From positions 124,001-188,000 of the forward strand of contig JANQSJ010000010.1 in NCBI GenBank assembly GCA_028284065.1: a stretch of DNA of 64,000 bases, in the 5' to 3' direction. The notes beneath the pieces are model-generated. The model saw only the letters and a program-made list of their open reading frames with translations. It ran no database searches and was not told the origin of the DNA. Within the stretch, counting starts at the first letter, position 1; each line of letters begins with the position of its first letter. Below, one piece after another: positions 17,979 to 26,375 of this stretch. Both the position numbers and the translations under genes were made by a program. The DNA comes from Parvularculaceae bacterium. GTDB taxonomy: Bacteria > Pseudomonadota > Alphaproteobacteria > Caulobacterales > Parvularculaceae.

Positions 17979-19401
17979 CGACCCTAAATCCGGTATCGAA
18001 ATCGCTCTGGCGGATTCCCGCAGGCTTTCTGTGTGCGGATCGCGTGCGCCACGCGCCGCCGTTCCATGCGCCGCCCTTAAGTACGTGTTTCGCGCAGCCG
18101 CCCCCCTTACCCGCGGACGAACCGTCAGCGGGATTGGATTTGTGTCCGTCGATCCAGCAGTCTGACGCCATTTCCCAAACATTTCCGTGCGCATCGAAAA
18201 TGCCGAAGCCGTTTGGCGAGAAACTTCCCACTGGCAATGTCTTTCCGACGGAGCGCTCTTTCTGCGCGCCGGCATAGGGGTACTGACCGTTGAAATTCGC
18301 CTGGCGCGTCGAGATTGACTCGCCGAAAGAAAACGGTGTCTCCGCGCCCGCGCGCGCGGCGTACTCCCATTCCGCCTCGCTCGGCAGCCGGTAGCGGCGC
18401 CCTGTCTTCTCGCTTATCCAGGAGAGATAGGCGGTCGCCTGCTCAAAAGTGACGTTGATCACAGGGCGCTTTTCACCACCCCAGCCCTGATCGCTCGGCT
18501 CGTAGCCATTGCATCCGCCGCCCGCGACGCATGCCGCCCATTCATCGAACGTCACTTCGTAACGGCCAATGGCGAATGGATAGGCGATTTCCGCCTTGAT
18601 CTGCGGCTTTTCCGCGGCCTCGCTGCTCGGCTCCCCGTCTTTCGCTCCGAGCGCAAACTTTCCTGGCGCAACGACGACCAATTCTGGACAGTCGTCGCAA
18701 TCCTGGATCACTGCGCCAGCCTTCGGCGCCGCAGAGCGCCCGAGGCGCGGCGGCTCGCCGGCAAGTGTGCTTGAGACAGTCTGGTGCCCGTGATCCGTTC
18801 CAAAAGCGTAATATCCGCCGCCGAACAGCGCCGCGATCAATACTGCGGCGATTGTGAGACCGGCTCCCGATTTCTTCTTCGGGGAAGGCTGCTGCTGGGC
18901 GCTCGATGCTTGCTTCTCTTGGCCAGAAGAGGCGCCTCGCGCGTTGCGTTTCTTTTTGCCGCCGACGCGCGCCTTGGACGCTCGCTTTGCTGAGGTTGCG
19001 CCCTTGCCGGGCTGCTCGACCAGACGGCGTATCTCGCCGACGACGCGACGCCATTCCGGGGCCGACCCGCTGCCCGACCAGCCGGTCAGATCGGCTGTCT
19101 GAACGCGTTTGAATCCCCGGGGCAACTCGATTGGATCGATCATGACAGGGATCAGGCGGCCGTTCTGCAAGCCGTCGTCGGCCTCTTCCTGCACCCAGTT
19201 CGACTGGACGGACGATCGCGACCACACGACCAGAACGCAATCAGCTTCATTCAGACGTTCATCGATCACCTGCGAAAATGTGCTTCCGGGCGGAATCTCC
19301 GTGTCCCACCAGACGTTGAATCCCTCACGCGCAAGGGAAGCCGCCATTTGCGACACGATTTCCCGATCGTCACGCGAATAGCTGATGAAGATATCGGTCA
19401 C
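17962..19401 (-). CDS. TIR domain-transmembrane-SUMF1-like (pseudo-FGE) protein
   Basis: This protein has 479 residues. The TIR domain (1-~125) begins DIFISYSRDD; NWVQEEAD supplies the WVxxE glutamate (E73) that is catalytic in NAD-cleaving TIRs. A Lys/Arg/Gln-rich linker, one membrane helix (~180-201) and a SUMF1/FGE-sulfatase domain (~235-479) follow, with LPSEAEWEYAARAG and DAHGNVWEMASDCW. In the SUMF1 core, KGGAWNGGAWRTRSA has no cysteines where true FGE has CxxxxC, so it should not make formylglycine; such domains often bind ligands or partners. The TIR is cytosolic and the SUMF1 domain periplasmic if the helix is simple. It is convergent with the RyR/SLOG gene. The domain calls are firm; signalling or NADase function is inferred. 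Confidence 0.88.
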   Translation of the reverse strand: MTDIFISYSRDDREIVSQMAASLAREGFNVWWDTEIPPGSTFSQVIDERLNEADCVLVVWSRSSVQSNWVQEEADDGLQNGRLIPVMIDPIELPRGFKRVQTADLTGWSGSGSAPEWRRVVGEIRRLVEQPGKGATSAKRASKARVGGKKKRNARGASSGQEKQASSAQQQPSPKKKSGAGLTIAAVLIAALFGGGYYAFGTDHGHQTVSSTLAGEPPRLGRSAAPKAGAVIQDCDDCPELVVVAPGKFALGAKDGEPSSEAAEKPQIKAEIAYPFAIGRYEVTFDEWAACVAGGGCNGYEPSDQGWGGEKRPVINVTFEQATAYLSWISEKTGRRYRLPSEAEWEYAARAGAETPFSFGESISTRQANFNGQYPYAGAQKERSVGKTLPVGSFSPNGFGIFDAHGNVWEMASDCWIDGHKSNPADGSSAGKGGGCAKHVLKGGAWNGGAWRTRSAHRKPAGIRQSDFDTGFRVVRELN

Positions 19402-19670
19402 GCTTGCCCCCTCTGCGCAGCGTCGGCCGGCACGATGCCAATCGCGACAAGATTTAGGATTTTCAACCTCTTATCAAGAATCGATTGCCGTCGGAGCCGT
19501 TAAGGGCGCGCGCGGGCCGTCCGCCGGGGGTCTGCGTGGGGTTCGGCCCAATCGAGACTGTTGGCCTTGCCGGCTGACCGGCGACATGTCGCGGTCGCTG
19601 GAAGGGCGCGAGGGGTGCAGCAACGCCTGCGCGATCATTTTGACAAAGCGATTCAAGCGCTTAGTGTGGA

Positions 19671-20654
19671 ATGGGGTTTAACGGAGGGGCGGGCCAGACA
19701 GACATGGCTGACACGGGCGTTTCGTCCAGCAGCGCCGGCGCCCGAGAGGCGACCGGCGGAACGACTGGTTTTTTCGCCGAGCAGCGCCGCGTGCTTATCG
19801 TTCTGATTGCGCGGATCACGGGATACTATCTCGTCGTCGGCGCGGCCGCTTTCGGACTCATCAAGCTCTTTCCCGGGCTGCTCGCCGTCATGCCGATTGG
19901 CGGCATCGTTGACATTCGTCCGGACCCATTCTTCCGACCCGATCAGATCGTTACGCAAACGCCGATCGAGGCGGACGCGTCTGTCTGGCTTAACGAGGCG
20001 ATCACGCTGTCGCTGGCGATGGCGATCACCCTGATCGCAATGGTCCCGGTTTCTTGGCTCTACAAGGCCATCCATGAAGGCCACGACTACGACCACTCGA
20101 TTGACGAGACAGCCCTGGTGATGCCGGCGGTCGTCGCCGGCGTCGTGACGGTGGCGCAACACTCTCTGGCGCTTGCGTTCAGCCTTGCCGGAATCGTCGC
20201 CGGCGTTCGTTTCCGCCGCGCGTTGAGCGACACGTTCGATACGCTCTTTATCTTTGTAGCGATTGGCGTTGGCCTCGCCGCCGGCGTCGCGGCAATTGAG
20301 ATAGCCATCGTCATCACGGTGTTCTTCAACTACGCAACGGCGGTTACCTGCATTTTCGGCGATGGTCTTGAATCGAAGTACATCGCCGAGAAAGAACAGC
20401 GTCGACTCGACCGGCGGAGCGCGGACGCCAAAAAGCGAAAGGCCGGCGACAAGAAGAAGAAAAAGCGGCGTCACGCAGGAACCGAAGCGCCTCCCCGCAA
20501 AGTCGCCAAACGCGAATCTCCTGCGCATGGCGTCGAAGAGAGTTTGAAGCCAGAACGAGGCGCCCTCGATCAGCATGCGGCGTCGACTCGCGAGAATGCT
20601 GCGTCTCCGCTTCCCCCGCACACGCCGAATGCGGAAAAGACTGGTGGAACGTAA
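19671..20654 (+). CDS. DUF4956-type membrane protein with a polybasic C-terminus
   Basis: This is a protein of 327 residues with four or more membrane segments. The SLAGIVAGVRFRRALSDTFDTLFIF stretch, followed by a Gly/Ala helix, is the DUF4956 signature (an arginine-rich turn between helices). The C-terminal ~80 residues are hydrophilic and very basic (KKRKAGDKKKKKRRH), unlike a short family tail, and may bind a polyanion. DUF4956 proteins often sit beside VTC-type polyphosphate polymerases and CotH proteins; here a CotH-like gene lies two genes downstream but no VTC gene is visible. ATG at 19671 follows GTGTGGA; ATG at 19704 is an alternative. It is divergent from the TIR gene with 269 bases between. 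Confidence 0.75.
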   Translation: MGFNGGAGQTDMADTGVSSSSAGAREATGGTTGFFAEQRRVLIVLIARITGYYLVVGAAAFGLIKLFPGLLAVMPIGGIVDIRPDPFFRPDQIVTQTPIEADASVWLNEAITLSLAMAITLIAMVPVSWLYKAIHEGHDYDHSIDETALVMPAVVAGVVTVAQHSLALAFSLAGIVAGVRFRRALSDTFDTLFIFVAIGVGLAAGVAAIEIAIVITVFFNYATAVTCIFGDGLESKYIAEKEQRRLDRRSADAKKRKAGDKKKKKRRHAGTEAPPRKVAKRESPAHGVEESLKPERGALDQHAASTRENAASPLPPHTPNAEKTGGT

Positions 20655-20778
20655 AATGCGACGAGGCGGGGTTGTAAAACGACGCCTGCTGGGCGTGGCT
20701 ATGTTTGCAGGAATGGAAAAAAGCTTCGAGGCGCGCAGCGCCGGCCCGTCAAAGCCAATGCTCTCAGCGAGGTGGAAT

Positions 20779-21858
20779 ATGCTCCGTCATCAGAGTTTGA
20801 GCGTTTGGCGGATTGTAGGGCGGCCGGCGCTAACCGTGCTCACACTGTTTTGGCTGTGCGCGGCCTCCGCCGTCAACGCGTACGCGCAAGATTCTCAAGT
20901 AGCTGATGTACGCACCACGTTCGTCGTCGGCGACCTACACGGCGACTTTGAGGCCTATGACGCAATCCTCCAGGCCGCAGGCTTGATTGATGAGGAAGGC
21001 GACTGGACGGGCGGCGCGTCGACCTTTGTCCAGATCGGCGACATACCCGATCGTGGCCCCGACAGCAAGAAGATCATTGAGCACATAAGACGACTTGAGC
21101 GCCAGGCGCGGCGCGCGGGCGGAGAGGTCATCCCGCTTCTGGGCAATCACGAAGCGATGAATGTGCTCGGCGATCTGCGATATGTTCACCCGGGCGAATA
21201 TGAAGCATTCGTCTCAAGTCGATCGGTGGGGCGGCGCAATGCCTTTTTCGCCAACAATGAGGAGGAGTTCGCGAGGTTTTACAGGCGCCGCGACCCGGAT
21301 TTGACCGATGCCGAGGTCAGAGCGGCGTTCGACGCCGACTATCCCCTTGGATATGTCGAACACCGCAAGGCCTGGTCAAGAACTGGCTCGATCGGCGGAT
21401 GGGTCATCAAGAATGACGCGATACGCATTATCGACAAAACCCTGTTCGTTCATGCCGGCATCAGCCGAACGCTAGCGTCGAAATCCGTCGACGAATTGAA
21501 TAGCAGTATCTCGCGCGCCCTCCGGGACGCGGAGGAGGACAACCTCGTCGTTGGCGAAAACTCCCCGCTCTGGTTTCGCGGGCATGCCATGGAGACGGAT
21601 GAAGGGCGGATAGATGTCGAGGCGGCGCTCGACGCTTATGATGTCGACCGCATCGTGATCGGGCATACGCCCCAGAAAAGCGGCATAAGAACGTTTTACG
21701 GCGGGCGGGTGGTTGCGATCGATACCGGCATATCCCGCCATTATGGCGGCACGCGATCCTACCTGCGTATCGAAGGCAAAGAGTTTATTGCCGTTGATGA
21801 CGGCGTTGAACGGCGTTTGGCGCCGCTCGTCGGCGAGAATCGACAGGTGGCGCCATGA
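20779..21858 (+). CDS. Exported PPP-family (Shewanella-like) metallophosphatase
   Basis: This is a phosphatase of 359 residues. A signal peptide (TVLTLFWLCAASAVNAYA) precedes the catalytic domain. The metal-site motifs appear in order: GDLHGD (G51 onward), GDIPDRGPDS, LLGNHEAMN with GDLRYVHPGEY, and HAGI. This is the pattern of Shewanella-like PPP phosphatases (SLP), which include Ser/Thr and Tyr phosphatases. ATG at 20779 has a GAGGTGG site; the frame extends upstream to 20575 but that part overlaps DUF4956 and is Arg-rich. The stop overlaps the following CotH-like gene by 4 bases, so a phosphatase and a kinase-like protein are coupled in translation and both are exported. Confidence 0.87.
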   Translation: MLRHQSLSVWRIVGRPALTVLTLFWLCAASAVNAYAQDSQVADVRTTFVVGDLHGDFEAYDAILQAAGLIDEEGDWTGGASTFVQIGDIPDRGPDSKKIIEHIRRLERQARRAGGEVIPLLGNHEAMNVLGDLRYVHPGEYEAFVSSRSVGRRNAFFANNEEEFARFYRRRDPDLTDAEVRAAFDADYPLGYVEHRKAWSRTGSIGGWVIKNDAIRIIDKTLFVHAGISRTLASKSVDELNSSISRALRDAEEDNLVVGENSPLWFRGHAMETDEGRIDVEAALDAYDVDRIVIGHTPQKSGIRTFYGGRVVAIDTGISRHYGGTRSYLRIEGKEFIAVDDGVERRLAPLVGENRQVAP

Positions 21859-22928
21859 ATCAAGCGACTTTCCCTGTCATGCTTGGATTGACTGCGATGT
21901 GGCTAGGCGTCGCTCAGGCCGCCGATCCGATTGCCGCTACGCCGGCGGCGCCCACCGCGCTGTTCGCCGATGATGAAATGATCCGCATCACCATCAAGGG
22001 ACCGATCAAGGACATAGTCAAACGACGAAAGACAGTCACGGAGCCGTTCCCCGGCGAACTGAAGATCGAAGGGGCCGTGGCGCAAGCGTTGCCGATCGAA
22101 TTAAGCGCCAGGGGCAATTTCAGGCGCAAAAGCTCGGCCTGCCAGTTCCCGCCCTTGCGCATTAGGTTCACTCAAAAGCCAGGGGAATCGTCCGTCTTCC
22201 ATCAGCAGGGAAAGCTGAAGCTCGTAACGCATTGCCGCAACAGCGATGGCTATGAGCAATACGCGCTTAAGGAGTATACGGCCTACCGACTGTTTAATCA
22301 CCTGACCGACGCCAGTTTCCGGACTCGTCTGGCCGATATCTCTTATGTCAACGAGGACGACGGCAAACAAGTCGCCCGCCGAATTGGTTTCTTCATCGAG
22401 GGTGTCGATGACGTCGCGGCGCGAAATGGCATGGTGGAAGTTGAACGGCCGAAAATTTCGCGGAGCCAATTGTCCGTACGCCACGCCGGCGACGCGGCGT
22501 TATTTCAGTTCATGATCGGCAACCTCGACTGGTCGTTCCTCAGAGGGCCGGAAGGAGATGATTGCTGCCACAACGTAAAGGTGGCCGCGCAAAGCGCAGA
22601 ATCGGCCGTCGGCCTTGTGCCGCTGCCCTATGACTTTGACCATGCAGGCTTCGTCAATCCACCTTACGCCGAACCGCCGCCAACCATCCAAGTGCGGAAT
22701 GTACGTCAGAGGCGGTATCGGGGTCTTTGCGACCACAATGAGGCGGCGGCCGCCTCAGCCGACCGCTTCCTCAATGCAAAGACTGAACTCCTTTCGATCG
22801 TCGACAGCGTTCCAGCGATGACGGACGCGACAAGGGAGGCGGCCAAGGACTATCTTGAGGGTTTCTTTAAGATCATTGCGGATGAACGCCGTTTTCAGCA
22901 GACAGCGCTATCCAGGTGTCGCAAATGA
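21855..22928 (+). CDS. Exported CotH/atypical-kinase-like protein
   Basis: This is a protein of 357 residues with a signal peptide ending AQAAD. It contains a RGNFRRK segment near residue 90, a conserved LKEYTAYRLFNHLTD helix, then NLDWSF, CCHNVKV and LPYDFDHAG. The last three resemble the catalytic-loop Asp/Asn and metal-binding DxD of CotH-type atypical protein kinases. Overall similarity is only by motif order, so the family is tentative. It starts inside the stop of the phosphatase gene, and the DUF4956 gene precedes both; DUF4956-CotH pairs are known neighbours. Role not established; a periplasmic phosphotransfer pair is a guess. Confidence 0.55.
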   Translation: MNQATFPVMLGLTAMWLGVAQAADPIAATPAAPTALFADDEMIRITIKGPIKDIVKRRKTVTEPFPGELKIEGAVAQALPIELSARGNFRRKSSACQFPPLRIRFTQKPGESSVFHQQGKLKLVTHCRNSDGYEQYALKEYTAYRLFNHLTDASFRTRLADISYVNEDDGKQVARRIGFFIEGVDDVAARNGMVEVERPKISRSQLSVRHAGDAALFQFMIGNLDWSFLRGPEGDDCCHNVKVAAQSAESAVGLVPLPYDFDHAGFVNPPYAEPPPTIQVRNVRQRRYRGLCDHNEAAAASADRFLNAKTELLSIVDSVPAMTDATREAAKDYLEGFFKIIADERRFQQTALSRCRK

Positions 22929-23007
22929 TCTATAACACGGCGGGTTAGCGCGCTGAGGATGCAAGCGCGCCTGAAGCCGTCGCGGCGGGGCAGATCAATA
23001 GGTCGCG

Positions 23008-23883
23008 CTAACGAGGGATGCCGCTATAGACCGTCAGCCGACCCGCTCCGTCACCGCCTTCATCTGCTACGACGAGCGATCCATCGGGCATAGTGGCGAC
23101 GCCTTCCGCTTGCGGATGCGCCTTGGCCCCAAGCTCGCTGAGATTTTCCAGGCCTCCATGCGCGTCAAGGACCGCAAGTCCTCCGGACGCTGAATCAATA
23201 ACAAGCAAACGGCCGTCTTTCAGCCGATCAAGTCCGGATGGCGCAAAGCGGCGGCCCGAAACCGGCGACCACTGCGCTCCGAGATCAATGTCAACAATTC
23301 TCTCGGGTGGTTCGAAACGCGCCGATGCGCTCCATCGGTAGAGGACAATGCGGCTCTTCTTTTTCGCGCCCCGAGTTTTCTTACATGCGAGAATCAGCCC
23401 GTCCGCGCCGTCATCGGCAGCCCCCTCAATCTCACATTGCTTGGCCAAACCGGTGTTGTACACGGCGTAGGATGAAGCGGCGGCGCCGCCGGACATTTCT
23501 GATTCGAAAATGAGGCCATCGCTACTGACGACGAAAAGCGCCTCGCCCTTCACGACCACTGCTTCAAAATCGCCTTTCACCGGCGGCGTTCCTATGCTGA
23601 AGTAGACGGACGATTCGCCCGTCTCGGTATTTATCTTGTATATCCGCCCGATTTCATCGTCATGCGCGAAGACGGCGTCAGGACCTGCAACGGACAGCCC
23701 CGAAATCTCGCGCAACTCCGCCGGCAAGCTGTGTATCCGCAAGGCCCTCGCGACGTCCCTCGGTTGCGAATGCGCCTGCTGCGACGTAAACGCCGCAAAA
23801 GACAAGACCGTCGCCTTGGCGCACAAACCTAAGGTCCGCCGGAAAGCGGCCAAGGTCGGCAGTGTCCGCCAGCGCCGCTCCAT
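23008..23883 (-). CDS. SdiA-regulated/YjiK-like exported beta-propeller protein
   Basis: This is a protein of about 290 residues with a signal peptide (ATVLSFAAFTSQQAHS). The body has propeller-like blades: LREISGLSVAGPDAVFAHDDEIGRIYKI, GDFEAVVVKGEALFVVSSDG, GADGLILACKK and PSGLDRLKDGRLLVIDS, ending PQAEGVATMPDGSLVVADEG. This order matches the SdiA-regulated (YjiK) family, whose function is poorly known. Start at 23883 chosen; ATG at 23952 would lengthen the n-region by 23 residues. It converges on the CotH-like gene, with 79 bases between them. Confidence 0.72.
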   Translation of the reverse strand: MERRWRTLPTLAAFRRTLGLCAKATVLSFAAFTSQQAHSQPRDVARALRIHSLPAELREISGLSVAGPDAVFAHDDEIGRIYKINTETGESSVYFSIGTPPVKGDFEAVVVKGEALFVVSSDGLIFESEMSGGAAASSYAVYNTGLAKQCEIEGAADDGADGLILACKKTRGAKKKSRIVLYRWSASARFEPPERIVDIDLGAQWSPVSGRRFAPSGLDRLKDGRLLVIDSASGGLAVLDAHGGLENLSELGAKAHPQAEGVATMPDGSLVVADEGGDGAGRLTVYSGIPR

Positions 23884-24225
23884 GAGTTTTCGCCCCTTTG
23901 TCCGGTGGCGCACTATTTGGACTTTAGAGAAGAGGAGAGCCGATACGCCCATAGTGTACGATCTCCAGCAGAGTTCGATGCCGCCATTTCGGCGTCCCCT
24001 CGCCGGCTTGCCTTTCCATGCGCCGATCCAAGGTGTAAGCTGGCGACGCTTAGCATTCAGGTGCGAGCGCTGCCAGCCGCCCCTTCTGCGGACCTATCTA
24101 GCAGGCGCGCCAAGGTTTTACGCTGATCAACGACGACACGTCGCTTCTGAACGCAGCCACATTGATTTAAAGACTGGCTTGTTCGAAGGGGCGGACGATT
24201 GCGGCAATCCTAGCCCGCTCTAGCT

Positions 24226-25791
24226 CTAGTACCGGTCCGCGATCTTCAGGAGCGTGGAATCAATTTTTTGCATCGCGGAGTCTGATTCCAATGGCCGATC
24301 ATTCACGATAATGGAGAAAACCAACATCTTCCCGCTCCGGGCCAGCATATAGCCGGACAATGCATCCACGTGGTTCAGGGTCCCTGTCTTTGCAAAGATC
24401 TTTCCCTCCAGCGCAGTATCTCGAAATCTATACTTCAGCGTCCCAGCCGGCGCGCCGCCGACAGGCAGGCTCGCGCGATAGACGTCCCCCCACGGCGCAG
24501 AAGCAGCGTGCCGAAGCAGCGCCGTAATCGTCGCTGGGGTCACACGGTTGTAGCTTGAGAGACCTGAACCGTCAGCAATATCATACGACGCGCGCGGAAC
24601 GCCGGCGTCCTCCAGAAGCTCTTGTATTTTCAGCAATCCGCAAAAGGAAGATCCCGCACCCGCCACACGGCCCAGTTGTCGAAGCAGCACTTCCGCATAC
24701 AAATTTATGCTGTCTTTATTGGTCTTGGCCACGATATCGCGGATGGGCGCAGGGTGGAGAGATGCGATGACGGTTTCACTGGACGCTAGTTGAGTACGGG
24801 TAGCGCACCTTGGGTAAGCGTTTGGGTCGTTTGCATCTGCAGGTATCGGTTCATCAGCATACTGGAGCGGACGACGCCTGCTACGCAACTCTCCCGAAAC
24901 CGACACGCCCTTCGCCTCCAGCGCCCGTTTGAAATACCACGCAGCCAAATGAGCCGGGTTGTCGACCGCCAGATCGAGCGTCACCGCCTTCGATCCGACT
25001 GGCAGCTCCCCGTAAAGCCGCGCCGTCCGGTCGCCGATCCGCCGCTCTAACCGCAACGCCCGCGCTCCATCCGCGTCGCCTGTCTTCGCCTCGTTATTGA
25101 GATTGAAATAGCTTGGCCCGGCGTCGACCCATGAAACCTCAACGTTTGTTCCAGGCTTAGTTGACGGTGAGACCCTTATAGCAAGAATATTGTCGTTAAC
25201 AGCGATTGCCGAAACAGATGTTCCGTGGCCGAATTTCAGATCGTCCCAGCTCCACCCCAGAGGCCTCCGTTCGTCGGCAAACCATCGGTCGTCGCCGATG
25301 ATATCGCCAACTGTGGCGATCCCTGACTGCGCCACTGCCTCCGCCAGGTCTTCGATACATCGCGCTTCGCATTCCGCGCCGAACCCGACAGTCGGGTCGC
25401 CACGCCCAACCAAAACAAGGGTCGGCGCCCCCGACGCAGTCGGCTCCGATACGACCCGCAGCGCGGGGTCTAAAGCGGACAGCGCCTCCTCCGCCGCTAG
25501 TGCGGCCGCCGTAACAAACAGTTTGACGTTCGACGCTGGCGCAAACCGCTCGTCCGCCCGATGCGCCACAAGTACGTTGCCGTCTAGATCGGTGACCGAG
25601 ATTCCATATCGAAGTCCGGCAAGGTCCGGATGGGCATCGACATCATCAGTCTCTCCACTGCGTGCCGGGACCGTCGCAAGGAAAATAGTGACGGATCCCG
25701 CGACGAATATCCGCCAACAACGAAATATGCCACGGCAAGTCGTCGCACGGTACTTCGTCGCCCGTCTAATCGATAAGAGGAAGTCTCTCAC
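24226..25791 (-). CDS. dacB: D-alanyl-D-alanine carboxypeptidase/endopeptidase (PBP4, peptidase S13)
   Basis: This is a protein of 521 residues with an N-terminal hydrophobic export segment (IFVAGSVTIFLATVPARS). The three penicillin-binding boxes are present: SNVK (SxxK), SSYN within ADGSGLSSYNRVT (SxN), and KTGTLNHVDALSGY (KTG). The long insert between boxes one and two, including GDIIGDDRWF, is typical of the S13 class. It would trim or cleave peptidoglycan cross-links in the periplasm. The start is GTG at 25791; no ATG lies upstream in frame. It diverges from the BNR-repeat gene across an AT-rich spacer. Confidence 0.92.
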   Translation of the reverse strand: MRDFLLSIRRATKYRATTCRGIFRCWRIFVAGSVTIFLATVPARSGETDDVDAHPDLAGLRYGISVTDLDGNVLVAHRADERFAPASNVKLFVTAAALAAEEALSALDPALRVVSEPTASGAPTLVLVGRGDPTVGFGAECEARCIEDLAEAVAQSGIATVGDIIGDDRWFADERRPLGWSWDDLKFGHGTSVSAIAVNDNILAIRVSPSTKPGTNVEVSWVDAGPSYFNLNNEAKTGDADGARALRLERRIGDRTARLYGELPVGSKAVTLDLAVDNPAHLAAWYFKRALEAKGVSVSGELRSRRRPLQYADEPIPADANDPNAYPRCATRTQLASSETVIASLHPAPIRDIVAKTNKDSINLYAEVLLRQLGRVAGAGSSFCGLLKIQELLEDAGVPRASYDIADGSGLSSYNRVTPATITALLRHAASAPWGDVYRASLPVGGAPAGTLKYRFRDTALEGKIFAKTGTLNHVDALSGYMLARSGKMLVFSIIVNDRPLESDSAMQKIDSTLLKIADRY

Positions 25792-26375
25792 TTGCCCTGC
25801 CTTCTATTACTCGGTTGCTACGTCCGTTCCTAGCTGATGTTGCTGGAATATCGGTAACCAGGGTCTATTTCCAGGGCGCAGTCTTTTTCTGTTCGATTGT
25901 GCCTGGAGGCGACAGTCGGCACGTCGACCAAGGAAATTTCGAGAAAGCTAGTGATATCACGTGATATACTATTTGTATAAATAAAACCATTCCATTCATT
26001 CATAATCTATATGATACAATAACGGTTATAACCGACTTCAAACATGCTGTATTCGCTTTGGCGGCGATTTTATTTCAATCATTCCAGCGATGATCGAGGA
26101 AGGACCGGTCGGTTGCGGACGCGGAATCTAAGCGGGAGTCGGCCTAAGCTAAAAATAGCGCCGCAACCCCGTCTCGGTCACTCAGCAGTCTTGCCATGCC
26201 GTCAACAGTCTGGGGCTTTCGCCGGTGCGATAAACAGGAATACCATTGCATCAAGCTGGCGGATATGTCGACGATCACGCTGTGACGCGGCGCTCGCCAG
26301 TCGAAGACGTCGCGTAAAAAGTCGCGCCAACCAATCGACGGCCCAGAAAATGACGATCGTGTGAGGGAGAAGAGT
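25792..26375. promoter_or_regulatory. Divergent AT-rich regulatory region with two perfect palindromes
   Basis: The 584-base spacer between dacB and the BNR gene contains a markedly AT-rich patch around 25950-26036 in an otherwise GC-rich sequence. In it are a 14-base perfect palindrome, ATATCACGTGATAT (25954-25967), and a 12-base one, CGGTTATAACCG (26023-26034). Their symmetry suggests dimeric repressor or activator sites, and the AT-rich run between them could hold -10 elements. No gene was found in the stretch; which regulator binds is unknown. Confidence 0.4.

Noticed and set aside
19653-20621. Minus-strand open frame of 322 codons opposite DUF4956
   Set aside because: The plus strand encodes membrane helices with the DUF4956 motif; the minus product is Arg/Asp-rich with no known domain.
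22948-22970. GCGCGC inverted repeat between convergent CotH-like and propeller genes
   Set aside because: A 6-base stem with an 11-base loop and no T-tract is too weak to call a terminator.
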